Assembly (NCBI RefSeq): GCF_001956585.1
Contig: NZ_MSRR01000003.1
Location: 97,891 to 161,890, forward strand
Length of the DNA: 64,000 nt
Direction of reading: 5' to 3'
From: Actinomyces naeslundii
GTDB lineage: Bacteria > Actinomycetota > Actinomycetes > Actinomycetales > Actinomycetaceae
The translations under genes and the position numbers were made by a program. The notes under the pieces are model-generated. The model was given only the letters and a program-made list of their open reading frames with translations, searched no databases and was not told the DNA's origin. Below are positions 8,843-16,827 of the stretch, piece after piece (the first letter of the stretch is position 1; each line of letters opens with the position of its first letter).

Positions 8843-10915
8843 GTGCCAGCAGCTGAGCACACTGGTCGGCCCGCCGAGCAGACCAGCAGAGCGCTCCTGG
8901 CCTCTGTGCGAAAGCCCGCCGACCTCGACCGGCTCACCAGCGAGGACCTGGTGGCGCTCGCGGCCGAGATCCGTCGCCACCTCGTCGCCTCGGTTGCGCG
9001 CACCGGCGGCCACCTGGGTCCCAACCTCGGGGTCGTCGAGCTGACGATCGCCCTGCACCGCACCTTCCGCTCACCGCGGGACACCATCGTCTTCGACACC
9101 GGTCACCAGGCCTACGTCCACAAGCTGCTCACCGGCCGACAGGACTTCGCCCACCTGCGTGAGCGGGGTGGGCTGTCCGGCTACCCGTCACGGGCCGAGT
9201 CCGTTCACGACGTCGTGGAGAACTCTCACGCCTCCACCTCGCTGTCCTGGGCCGACGGCATCGCCCGGGCCAACCACCTCCAGGGGCACGACGAGCGCCA
9301 CGTCGTCGCCGTCATCGGTGATGGAGCCATGACCGGGGGCATGGCCTGGGAGGCCCTGGACAACATCGCCGACTCCTCCGACCGCCACCTGGTCATCGTC
9401 GTCAACGACAACGGTCGCTCCTACGCACCCACCATCGGGGGACTGGCTCATCACCTCGACGCGCTGCGCACCAACCCCGGCTACGAGCGCGTCCTGTCCG
9501 GGGTCAAGCGCACGCTCCTGTCCCAGGGGGCTCCCGGCCGGGCCGCCTTCGACGCCCTCCACGGCCTCAAGCGGGGGCTCAAGGACGTCCTGGTGCCCTC
9601 GGCCTTCTTCGAGGACCTGGGAATCAAGTACACCGGACCCGTCGACGGTCACGACATCACCGCCATCGAGTTCGCCCTCACCCGGGCACGCGAGTACGCC
9701 GAGCCGGTCATCGTCCATGTCATCACCGAGAAGGGGCACGGATACACCCCCGCCGAGGAGCACGTCCCCGACCGCTTCCACGCCGTGGGCAAGATCCACC
9801 CCGAGACGGGGCTGCCGGTTGTGGCCGAGCGCTTCGGATGGACGGCCGTCTTCGCCGAGGAGATCGTCTCCTTGGCGCAGCGCGACGAGCGGATCGTCGG
9901 AGTCACGGCGGCCATGCAGGCTCCCGTGGGCCTTCAGCCCCTGGCCGACGCCATGCCGGAGCGGGTCATTGACGTCGGTATCGCCGAGCAGCACGCGCTC
10001 ACCTTCTCCGCCGGGCTCGCCTTCGCCGGCATGCACCCGGTGGTGGCGCTCTACGCCACCTTCCTCAACCGAGCCTTCGACCAGGTGCTCATGGACGTCG
10101 CCCTGCACCGCGCGGGAGTGACGATCGTGCTGGACCGGGCCGGGATCACCGGAACCGACGGGGCCAGCCACAACGGCATGTGGGACATGGCGCTGCTGGC
10201 TCATGTCCCGGGTCTGCGCCTGGCCGCTCCCCGGGACGAGGCGACACTGCGCGACAGCCTGCGCCAGGCCGTGAGCGTCGGTGACGCCCCCACCGTGGTG
10301 CGCTATCCCAAGGGCACCCTGCCCGAGCCTCTGGCGGCGGTGCGTCGCCTCGGGCTGGAGGATGCTGAGAAGAGCCCGTACGACGCAGGCGTCGAGGGGG
10401 ACGCATCGGCGGGTGGGGCCTTGGGAGAGGTCTCCGCATTCGACGTCGTCGACGTGCTGCTCGAGAACCGCGAACCGGCTGACGCCCCGCAGCTCCTGCT
10501 GGTCGGCGTCGGAGCCATGGCGGCCCACGCCCATGAGGCCGGCCGGGCCCTCGAGCAGGAGGACCGAGCCGTCACCGTCGTGCACCCGCACTGGGTCATT
10601 CCGCCCCCTGGGCCTCTCGTGGCGGCAGCAGCCCAGGCCGACGTCGTCATCGTGGTCGAGGACGGCTTGGTTGATGGCGGCATCGGGTCCCAGCTGCGCG
10701 ATGCCGTTGAGGACTATCGGGCCGGCCGTCCCGATGCAGCCGGCCCACGGGTCTGGCGTCGCATCGGCATTCCGCGGCAGTTCATCGACACCGCCACCCG
10801 GGACCAGCTCCTCGAGGACTTCGGTATGCGCGCCCCCGATATCGCGGAGGCGGCCCGGGCCGCGGCCGACGGCGCTGCACGCGCTCCCGGCGTCCGGGAC
10901 CTTGGGGCCGAATAA
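8843..10915 (+). CDS. dxs: 1-deoxy-D-xylulose-5-phosphate synthase
   Basis: Thiamine-diphosphate enzyme condensing pyruvate and glyceraldehyde 3-phosphate, the first step of the MEP isoprenoid pathway. Visible motifs: GHLGPNLGVVELTIALH, HQAYVHKLLTGR, the ThDP-binding GDGAMTGGMAWEALDN..VNDNG block, TGPVDGHD, and the transketolase-type DVGIAEQHALTFSAGLA with the catalytic glutamate, then DRAGITGTDGASHNG. The GTG at 8843 is chosen because AGGAGG lies six bases upstream; this gives 690 aa, somewhat longer than the usual 620-640. The extra length is an N-terminal leader and a loop near ESPYDAGVEGD-type residues in the C-terminal third. It stands alone, divergent from the S9 peptidase, and upstream of the pfl locus. 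Confidence 0.95.
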   Translation: MPAAEHTGRPAEQTSRALLASVRKPADLDRLTSEDLVALAAEIRRHLVASVARTGGHLGPNLGVVELTIALHRTFRSPRDTIVFDTGHQAYVHKLLTGRQDFAHLRERGGLSGYPSRAESVHDVVENSHASTSLSWADGIARANHLQGHDERHVVAVIGDGAMTGGMAWEALDNIADSSDRHLVIVVNDNGRSYAPTIGGLAHHLDALRTNPGYERVLSGVKRTLLSQGAPGRAAFDALHGLKRGLKDVLVPSAFFEDLGIKYTGPVDGHDITAIEFALTRAREYAEPVIVHVITEKGHGYTPAEEHVPDRFHAVGKIHPETGLPVVAERFGWTAVFAEEIVSLAQRDERIVGVTAAMQAPVGLQPLADAMPERVIDVGIAEQHALTFSAGLAFAGMHPVVALYATFLNRAFDQVLMDVALHRAGVTIVLDRAGITGTDGASHNGMWDMALLAHVPGLRLAAPRDEATLRDSLRQAVSVGDAPTVVRYPKGTLPEPLAAVRRLGLEDAEKSPYDAGVEGDASAGGALGEVSAFDVVDVLLENREPADAPQLLLVGVGAMAAHAHEAGRALEQEDRAVTVVHPHWVIPPPGPLVAAAAQADVVIVVEDGLVDGGIGSQLRDAVEDYRAGRPDAAGPRVWRRIGIPRQFIDTATRDQLLEDFGMRAPDIAEAARAAADGAARAPGVRDLGAE

Positions 10916-11301
10916 GGGCTCCGAGACGGTGCTCGGCGCCTCCCGGACCGCCCATCCGTGGTGGAGTGCCCGATGACGATTGGGACGCCCGTCCTAATTG
11001 ACTCAGCGATGCCGGAATCTGGGGATATGCCCGGACTCGCTGGATGTTGTCGGAGGAAGAGCGGCTTTGTCATCAGGTGGCGAATGCCTTTCTGAACAGC
11101 AGATGGAAGGACTTATGTCCCAGATTGGATCGATGCCGATTGGCCTGTGAGTCATCACACCGGGACTTCTTGGGACTAGTGGCCCACAAGGCCTCCTTCG
11201 AGTTCTACTCTGAGACCGACGGCGCGCCGATGTGCCGCCTCGCCTCACAAGGGCGACAGCAACCGGGTGGCTCTCCGGTCACCCACACGAGGAGGGCACG
11301 G
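10916..11301. other. Leader region upstream of pflB
   Basis: 386 bases without a convincing gene between dxs and pflB. A small hairpin right after dxs (10921-10936, CCGAG/CTCGG) might be its weak terminator. TTGACT (from about 10996) followed at long spacing by GGATAT is a poor promoter candidate. A dyad TGTGAGTCATCACA at 11146-11159 is described separately. The pflB Shine-Dalgarno GAGGAGG is at the right end. An open frame in phase with pflB begins upstream at 11044 but is not protein-like until the ATG at 11302. Confidence 0.5.
11146..11159. promoter_or_regulatory. Possible CRP/FNR-type dyad upstream of pflB
   Basis: TGTGA and TCACA half-sites separated by four bases (GTCA), 143 bases before the pflB start. 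CRP/GlxR and Rex operators use the same half-sites but with six bases between them, so the spacing is not canonical. It is a candidate for redox or carbon control of pfl on the basis of position only. Confidence 0.25.
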
Positions 11302-13416
11302 ATGACCACTGAGGTCACAACATCTGCCACCACGGCGAGCGGCAATGACGCCTGGGAGGGCTTCGTTACCGGACCGTGGACCGAGGACATTGACGTCCGC
11401 GACTTCATCCAGCGCAACTACACCCCCTACGACGGTGACGCCTCGTTCCTCGCCGGCGCCACGGACAAGACTCTGCGCCTTTGGGACACCCTGGAGAAGA
11501 AGTACCTCTCCGAGGAGCGCAAGGTCCGCATCCTCGACGTCGACACCCACACTCCCGCCGACATCGACGCATTCCCGGCCGGCTACATCAGCGAGGACGA
11601 CGACGTCATCGTCGGCCTGCAGACGGACTCACCGCTGCGCCGTGCCATGATGCCCAACGGCGGCTGGCGCATGGTGGAGACCGCCATCAAGGAGGCGGGC
11701 AAGGAGGTCGACCCCGAGGTCAAGAAGATCTTCACCCGCTACCGCAAGACCCACAACGACGCGGTCTTCGACATCTACACCCCGCGCATCCGCGCGGCGC
11801 GCTCGAGCCACATCATCACCGGCCTGCCCGACGCCTACGGCCGTGGCCGCATCATCGGCGACTACCGCCGTGTGGCGCTCTACGGCGTCGACTTCCTCAT
11901 CGAGGAGAAGCAGAAGGCCAAGGACGCCGTGGCCGACGAGCCCTTCTCCGAGCACTGGGCCCGCTACCGCGAGGAGCACTCCGAGCAGATCAAGGCGCTC
12001 AAGAAGCTCAAGGTCATGGCCGCCTCCTACGGCTACGACATCTCCGGCCCGGCCAAGAACGCCCACGAGGCGGTCCAGTGGACCTACTTCGCCTACCTGG
12101 CCTCCGTGAAGTCCCAGGACGGTGCCGCTATGAGCATCGGCCGGCTCTCCGGCTTCCTGGACATCTACTTCGAACGGGACCTGCGCAACGGGGTCATCGA
12201 CGAGACCCGCGCCCAGGAGCTCATCGACAACATCGTCATGAAGCTGCGCATCACGCGCTTCCTGCGCACCATCGACTACGACCAGATCTTCTCCGGCGAC
12301 CCCTACTGGGCCACGTGGTCCGACGCCGGCTTCGGTGAGGACGGTCGTGCCCTGGTCACCAAGACCTCCTTCCGTCTGCTGCAGACCCTGCGCAACCTCG
12401 GGCCGGCCCCGGAGCCGAACATCACGATCTTCTGGGACGAGAACCTGCCGCAGGGCTACAAGGACTTCTGCGCCCTCATCTCCATCACGACCTCCTCCAT
12501 CCAGTACGAGGCCGACGAGCAGATCCGTGACCACTGGGGTGACGACGCCGCGATCGCCTGCTGCGTCTCCCCGATGCGCGTGGGCAAGCAGATGCAGTTC
12601 TTCGGCGCCCGCGTCAACTCCGCCAAGGCCCTGCTCTACGCCATCAACGGTGGGCGCGATGAGATGACCGGCAAGCAGGTCGTCACCGGGCTGCCCGGCG
12701 TCGAGGGCGACGGCCCCCTCGACTTCGACGACGTGTGGGACAAGTACGAGAAGATGCTCGACTGGGTGGTGGCCACCTACGTCGAGGCCCTCAACATCAT
12801 CCACTACTGCCACGACCGCTACGCCTACGAGTCCATCGAGATGGCGCTGCACGACTCCGAGATCGTGCGCACCATGGGCTGCGGCATCGCCGGCCTGTCG
12901 ATCGTGGCCGACTCGCTGGCGGCCATCAAGTACGCCAAGGTCACCCCGGTTCGTGACGAGACCGGCCTGGTGGTCGACTACGTCACCGAGGGCGACTTCC
13001 CGATCTACGGCAACGACGACGACCGCGCCGACGACATCGCCGCCACCGTGGTCCACACGATCATGTCGAAGATCAAGGCCCAGCCCTTCTACCGGGACGC
13101 CATCCCGACGCAGTCGGTGCTGACCATCACCTCCAACGTCGTCTACGGCAAGGCCACGGGATCCTTCCCCTCGGGGCACCAGAAGGGCACTCCCTTCTCT
13201 CCCGGTGCCAACCCGGAGAACGGCATGGACACCCACGGCATGGTCGCCTCGATGCTCAGCGTCGGCAAGCTCGACTACAACGACGCCCTCGACGGGATCT
13301 CGCTGACCAACACGATCACCCCGCAGGGGCTGGGGCGCACGCTCGATGAGCGCGTCGCCAACCTTGTGGGCATCCTCGACGCCGGCTTCGTCCCCGACGA
13401 CTGCGCCGAGATCTGA
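11302..13416 (+). CDS. pflB: Pyruvate formate-lyase catalytic body lacking its glycyl-radical domain
   Basis: Formate C-acetyltransferase, converting pyruvate and CoA to acetyl-CoA and formate in anaerobic metabolism. The 704-aa product matches the PFL barrel throughout ([54 protein letters not shown]) and carries the catalytic cysteine pair in [21 protein letters not shown] (Cys420-Cys421) and the [19 protein letters not shown] region. It stops just after [12 protein letters not shown], the point where one-piece PFLs (E. coli 760 aa) continue into the RVSGYA glycyl-radical domain; that domain is the next gene, 76 nt downstream. The ATG at 11302 follows GAGGAGG. Alone the product cannot form the glycyl radical, so activity should require the small subunit. 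Confidence 0.94.
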   Translation: MTTEVTTSATTASGNDAWEGFVTGPWTEDIDVRDFIQRNYTPYDGDASFLAGATDKTLRLWDTLEKKYLSEERKVRILDVDTHTPADIDAFPAGYISEDDDVIVGLQTDSPLRRAMMPNGGWRMVETAIKEAGKEVDPEVKKIFTRYRKTHNDAVFDIYTPRIRAARSSHIITGLPDAYGRGRIIGDYRRVALYGVDFLIEEKQKAKDAVADEPFSEHWARYREEHSEQIKALKKLKVMAASYGYDISGPAKNAHEAVQWTYFAYLASVKSQDGAAMSIGRLSGFLDIYFERDLRNGVIDETRAQELIDNIVMKLRITRFLRTIDYDQIFSGDPYWATWSDAGFGEDGRALVTKTSFRLLQTLRNLGPAPEPNITIFWDENLPQGYKDFCALISITTSSIQYEADEQIRDHWGDDAAIACCVSPMRVGKQMQFFGARVNSAKALLYAINGGRDEMTGKQVVTGLPGVEGDGPLDFDDVWDKYEKMLDWVVATYVEALNIIHYCHDRYAYESIEMALHDSEIVRTMGCGIAGLSIVADSLAAIKYAKVTPVRDETGLVVDYVTEGDFPIYGNDDDRADDIAATVVHTIMSKIKAQPFYRDAIPTQSVLTITSNVVYGKATGSFPSGHQKGTPFSPGANPENGMDTHGMVASMLSVGKLDYNDALDGISLTNTITPQGLGRTLDERVANLVGILDAGFVPDDCAEI

Positions 13417-13492
13417 TCCAGCCATCTGTCGGCTGATCGCACCGCAGCAATTTCTCCACACATCAGTAACACCACCTCAGAAAGGGGCCACC

Positions 13493-13738
13493 ATGGCCAC
13501 GTACGAAGAGCGCCTCGCCTCCATGAAGGCACAGCGTCAGGACAACGGCGGCGTCAAGGGCCTGTACCACGCCAACATCAACGTTCTGGACCGCAACACC
13601 CTCGAGGACGCGATGGAGCACCCGGAGAACTACCCGAACCTCACCGTTCGCGTCTCCGGCTACGCCGTCAACTTCGTCAAGCTGACTCGCGAGCAGCAGC
13701 TTGACGTTCTCCACCGCACCTTCCACGCCCAGGCCTGA
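13493..13738 (+). CDS. grcA: Stand-alone glycyl-radical subunit of pyruvate formate-lyase (GrcA-like)
   Basis: An 81-aa protein equivalent to the C-terminal domain of one-piece PFL. Residues 1-20 ([20 protein letters not shown]) have no counterpart in that domain; from about residue 22 the sequence follows it closely: [20 protein letters not shown], then [15 protein letters not shown], with Gly56 in RVSGYA as the predicted radical site. E. coli GrcA (YfiD, 127 aa) is a spare copy of this domain used to rescue damaged PFL; here it is the only copy seen, because the adjacent pflB lacks the domain. It has its own Shine-Dalgarno (AAAGGGG) before the ATG at 13493 and lies between pflB and pflA, fitting an obligate two-subunit enzyme. 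Confidence 0.93.
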   Translation: MATYEERLASMKAQRQDNGGVKGLYHANINVLDRNTLEDAMEHPENYPNLTVRVSGYAVNFVKLTREQQLDVLHRTFHAQA

Positions 13739-13761
13739 GCCCTGGAGCACGGCGAGCGGTC

Positions 13762-14637
13762 ATGACGCAGACCACGACGACCGTGCGCGACGGCGGTCGG
13801 GACCAGGACTTCCTGGCCCCGGCCGCTCGCTTGCGCGGGGCGGGTATCGGCGGCCTCGAGGAGCTGACGGATCTTCAGCGCTCTGAGCGCCTGGAGCGGA
13901 TGCGGGCCGGCGAGCTGGGCTCGATCCACTCCTGGGAGCTCGTCACCGCGGTGGACGGTCCCGGTACCCGGATGACCGTCTTCCTCAACGGATGCCCTCT
14001 GCGGTGCCTGTACTGCCACAACCCCGACACCTTCCTCATGAAGGACGGGGAACCGGTGGAGGCCGAGGAGCTTCTGCGTCGTATGCGCCGCTATCGGGGA
14101 GTGTTCCGCGCGTCCAAGGGCGGAATCACGCTGTCAGGCGGCGAGGTACTCATGCAACCCGCCTTCGCGGGCAGGCTCCTGGCCGGTGCCAAGAAGATGG
14201 GCATTCACACCTGCATCGACACCTCCGGGTTCCTGGGGGCCAATGCCAGCGACGAGATGCTCGACAACATCGACCTGGTCCTGCTCGACGTCAAGAGCGG
14301 TGACGAGGAGACCTACAAGAAGGTGACGGGTCGTTCCCTGGCGCCGACGATCACCTTCGGTGACCGCTTGGCGGCCAAGGGGATCGAGATCTGGGCCCGG
14401 TTCGTCCTGGTCCCGGACCTGACGGACGACCCCGAGAACGTTCACAACGTGGCCCGGATCATTGAGCGCTGGGGCTCGGTCAGCCGTGTTGAGGTGCTGC
14501 CCTTCCACCAGATGGGGACCGACAAGTGGGATGCCCTGGGGCTGACCTATCAGCTGCGGGACACCAGGCCACCGGAGCCGGAGCTCGTGGAGTCCACGCG
14601 CGCGATCTTCCGTTCCTACGGTTTCGAGGTCCACTGA
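13762..14637 (+). CDS. pflA: Pyruvate formate-lyase activating enzyme (radical SAM)
   Basis: Radical S-adenosylmethionine enzyme that installs the glycyl radical on PFL. The 4Fe-4S cluster motif CPLRCLYC is visible (Cys78, Cys82, Cys85), followed by the GGITLSGGE SAM-binding segment and FLGANASDEMLDNIDLVLLDVKS. At 291 aa it is longer than E. coli PflA (246 aa), mainly by about 50 N-terminal residues before GSIHSWELVTAVDGPGTR. It starts 23 nt after the small glycyl-radical subunit, so the three genes form one functional unit. Its substrate should be Gly56 of the small subunit, presumably presented on the PflB body. A strong hairpin follows the gene. Confidence 0.95.
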   Translation: MTQTTTTVRDGGRDQDFLAPAARLRGAGIGGLEELTDLQRSERLERMRAGELGSIHSWELVTAVDGPGTRMTVFLNGCPLRCLYCHNPDTFLMKDGEPVEAEELLRRMRRYRGVFRASKGGITLSGGEVLMQPAFAGRLLAGAKKMGIHTCIDTSGFLGANASDEMLDNIDLVLLDVKSGDEETYKKVTGRSLAPTITFGDRLAAKGIEIWARFVLVPDLTDDPENVHNVARIIERWGSVSRVEVLPFHQMGTDKWDALGLTYQLRDTRPPEPELVESTRAIFRSYGFEVH

Positions 14638-14682
14638 GTTCCGCAGGGGCGGCTGGTTCCTGACGATCCTGCCACGACGACA

Positions 14683-14722
14683 GCGGTGCGCCTCTCACTG
14701 GTTCCGGTGAGAGGCGCACCGC
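14683..14722. terminator. Bidirectional hairpin between pflA and rnd
   Basis: A perfect 16-bp stem (GCGGTGCGCCTCTCAC at 14683-14698, its complement at 14707-14722) with an 8-nt loop, between two convergent genes. No T tract on either side, so termination would rest on the strong stem alone. Confidence 0.75.
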
Positions 14723-14742
14723 CGCACATGATCGGTGTGTGT

Positions 14743-16065
14743 TCAGCGCAGTGCTGTCGCGAGGGCCGGGGTGGCCTGCTCGATCTGCCACGGCCTGGCT
14801 CCCATGACGGCCAGGCGCTCACTGATCTTCTGAGCACTGACGCCGCCGGCGTGTCCCGACTCGATCTCCTCACCAAGGTCCCAGGCCAGACGGCGCTGGC
14901 ATCCCGGCGCCAGGAGGAGCTCCTGGGGCACGCGAATCTCCTCGGCGCGCTGCCTGATGGCTCCACGTACGCGGTTGAGCTGGTCCGCCGCTTCAGCGTG
15001 GTGGCGCTGCCAGGTGCGCGGGTGGGGGAGCTCCTCGGGGCCCATGGGAGCACGGGTGGGGGGGAGCTCCTCCTCGGGCATCTCCAGGGCGCGCTCAATG
15101 GCCCGCCACCAGCGCTCCTGGTTCTGGCGCGCCTGTCGGGAGGAGAACTCCTTCAGTGCGTTCATCTTGCGCCGTGACCGAGGCCGGGCGACAGCGGCGG
15201 CAATGAGCGCCTGGTGGGACAGGACCTTGGACGGCGTCCGGTCGAGCTCGGCGGCCAGCTCTTCGCGTGAGGTCCACAGCTCACGCAGGATCGCGAGGGA
15301 CCGGGGAGAGCGTACGGTGCTTCCGGCACGCGGTGTCTTACGCCATGGGTCGATCTTGGCGGGCTTGGCCGGCCTGGTCCGTATGTGCTCGAACTCCTGA
15401 GTCGCCCACTGGGCCTTACCGGCTGCCTCGAGCTCAACGGCCAGGGCGTCGCGCAGGTCGATGAGGAGCTCGACGTCGAGGGCGGCGTAGATGAGCCAGG
15501 AGGTGGGCAGGGGCCTGGTGGACCAGTCTGCTGCCGCGTGGTCCTTGGCCAGGCGAAGGCCCAGGGTCTCCTCGATGACGGCGCCGAGCCCGACGTGCTG
15601 ACGGCCCAGGAGGCGGGCGGCCAACTCGGTGTCGAACAGGGACGCGGCTTTCAGCCCGAGCATGGTCAGGCAGGGGATGTCCTGGTCGGCGGCGTGAAGA
15701 ATCCACTCAGGACCATCGAGAGCGGTGGCCAGGTCGGTCAGCGGACCGCAGGTGATGGGATCAATGAGAAGGGTGCCGACACCCTCACGTCTGAGCTGGA
15801 CGAGATAGGCGTCCTGTCCGTAGCGGAAGCCGGAGGCGCGCTCGGCGTCGAGGGCCACAGGGCCCTGTCCAGCGGCCAGGCTCCGGGCGGCCCGGCTCAG
15901 CTGGGCGGGAGTACCGATGATCTCCGGCAGGCCGTCCCGGGGACGCGGGTAGTCGACGACGTCGTGCGGGCTGATGGGGTGATCTGTTGTGCCGGGGGGG
16001 ACGGCTGGGTGGGGTACGGCCGAGGACGCGGCTGGGCGCGAGGCGCCGGTTGCGCGGGTGGTCAC
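14743..16065 (-). CDS. rnd: Ribonuclease D family 3'-5' exonuclease
   Basis: DEDD-superfamily exoribonuclease trimming RNA 3' ends, probably tRNA precursors and structured RNAs. Visible are Exo I (VALDAERASGF, Asp73 and Glu75), Exo II (HAADQDIPCL) and Exo III (YAALDVELLIDLRDAL), then a C-terminal HRDC-type helical region (KVLSHQALIAAAVARP). 440 aa, with about 40 disordered N-terminal residues. The GTG start at 16065 overlaps the stop of the upstream DUF3000 gene (GTGA), implying coupling; this pairing is common in actinobacteria. The minus-strand unit ends at the hairpin shared with pflA. Confidence 0.92.
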   Translation of the reverse strand: MTTRATGASRPAASSAVPHPAVPPGTTDHPISPHDVVDYPRPRDGLPEIIGTPAQLSRAARSLAAGQGPVALDAERASGFRYGQDAYLVQLRREGVGTLLIDPITCGPLTDLATALDGPEWILHAADQDIPCLTMLGLKAASLFDTELAARLLGRQHVGLGAVIEETLGLRLAKDHAAADWSTRPLPTSWLIYAALDVELLIDLRDALAVELEAAGKAQWATQEFEHIRTRPAKPAKIDPWRKTPRAGSTVRSPRSLAILRELWTSREELAAELDRTPSKVLSHQALIAAAVARPRSRRKMNALKEFSSRQARQNQERWWRAIERALEMPEEELPPTRAPMGPEELPHPRTWQRHHAEAADQLNRVRGAIRQRAEEIRVPQELLLAPGCQRRLAWDLGEEIESGHAGGVSAQKISERLAVMGARPWQIEQATPALATALR

Positions 16066-16667
16066 CTGGCGACTCCGGCGAGGGTGAGCGGGTGGACCGC
16101 TGCAGGTTCGTGGCCGGAGGCGACCAGGAGGAGCTCGTGCCAGGCAGTGAGGTGCGGGCCGAGGTGAGCGGTGGTGGGCGACCAGGAGGCTCGGATCTCA
16201 GCGTGGGCGCAGGAGTCGGTGAGCGTCAGCCCTCCGAAGGTCTCGGACAGGACCTTGGTGACGGTCCCTACGAGCGCCCGGTAGCCGGCGCGCGAGTCGT
16301 TGAGGCCGTCGGTGAGCCAGCTCCAGGCAGCGGACTCGAAGACGGGGTCCATGCCGACCTCTTCGTCGATACGGGCGCGCGCCTGAACCACGATGCGGAA
16401 GTCTCCGTCCCAGGCGTCCTGGCCGTTGGGGTCATGGAGGACGACGAAGCGTCCGGTGGCGATGGGCGTGGCGCCCATGGTCTCGATGGTCTCAGCGCTC
16501 AGCGCGGCGGAGTAGGGGGCCAGCTTCTTGGGGGCGGGAACCTCCTCCATGAGGAGTCCGCGTGGGCGGGGCGCATCACGAAGGGACAGGAGCGCTTCCT
16601 CGAATCGCTCGGGGATGGCACCTGCCTCGTTCTGGCGCGGCCGACCATTGACAGTCACGGATGACAC
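16062..16667 (-). CDS. DUF3000 family protein
   Basis: A 201-aa soluble protein of a conserved actinobacterial family of unknown function usually encoded just upstream of RNase D. Recognisable stretches are RPRGLLMEEVPAPKKLAPYS, WDGDFRIVVQARARIDEEVG and LSETFGGLTLTDSCAHAEIRASWSP. No signal peptide, membrane segment or catalytic motif is evident. The GTG at 16667 is the likely start, without a clear Shine-Dalgarno; a GTG three codons later is an alternative. Its stop overlaps the rnd start by four bases. The context suggests a link to RNA processing, but that is only association. Confidence 0.8.
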   Translation of the reverse strand: MSSVTVNGRPRQNEAGAIPERFEEALLSLRDAPRPRGLLMEEVPAPKKLAPYSAALSAETIETMGATPIATGRFVVLHDPNGQDAWDGDFRIVVQARARIDEEVGMDPVFESAAWSWLTDGLNDSRAGYRALVGTVTKVLSETFGGLTLTDSCAHAEIRASWSPTTAHLGPHLTAWHELLLVASGHEPAAVHPLTLAGVAR

Positions 16668-16827
16668 GCTAGTGCGCTACCGCGGTGGGTACACGAAGCC
16701 ACGCCGCGCGGGGGATTGCATTGTGTCAACGAGGTACCTGCCTTTCTGAGCTGATGTGAGTCGGTTGGGTCTCGGTGAGCGGTATGTCTTGCCCCTGGTT
16801 CGCCATGAGCATCCCCGGCGTGGTCCG

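Noticed and set aside
11629-13461. 610-codon minus-strand open frame opposite pflB
   Set aside because: Antisense shadow of conserved PFL sequence.
13417-13492. Frameshift or assembly error as the cause of the split pyruvate formate-lyase
   Set aside because: The downstream gene has its own Shine-Dalgarno and ATG and 20 residues not found in one-piece PFL, and the 76-nt gap is non-coding. A single indel would not create this.
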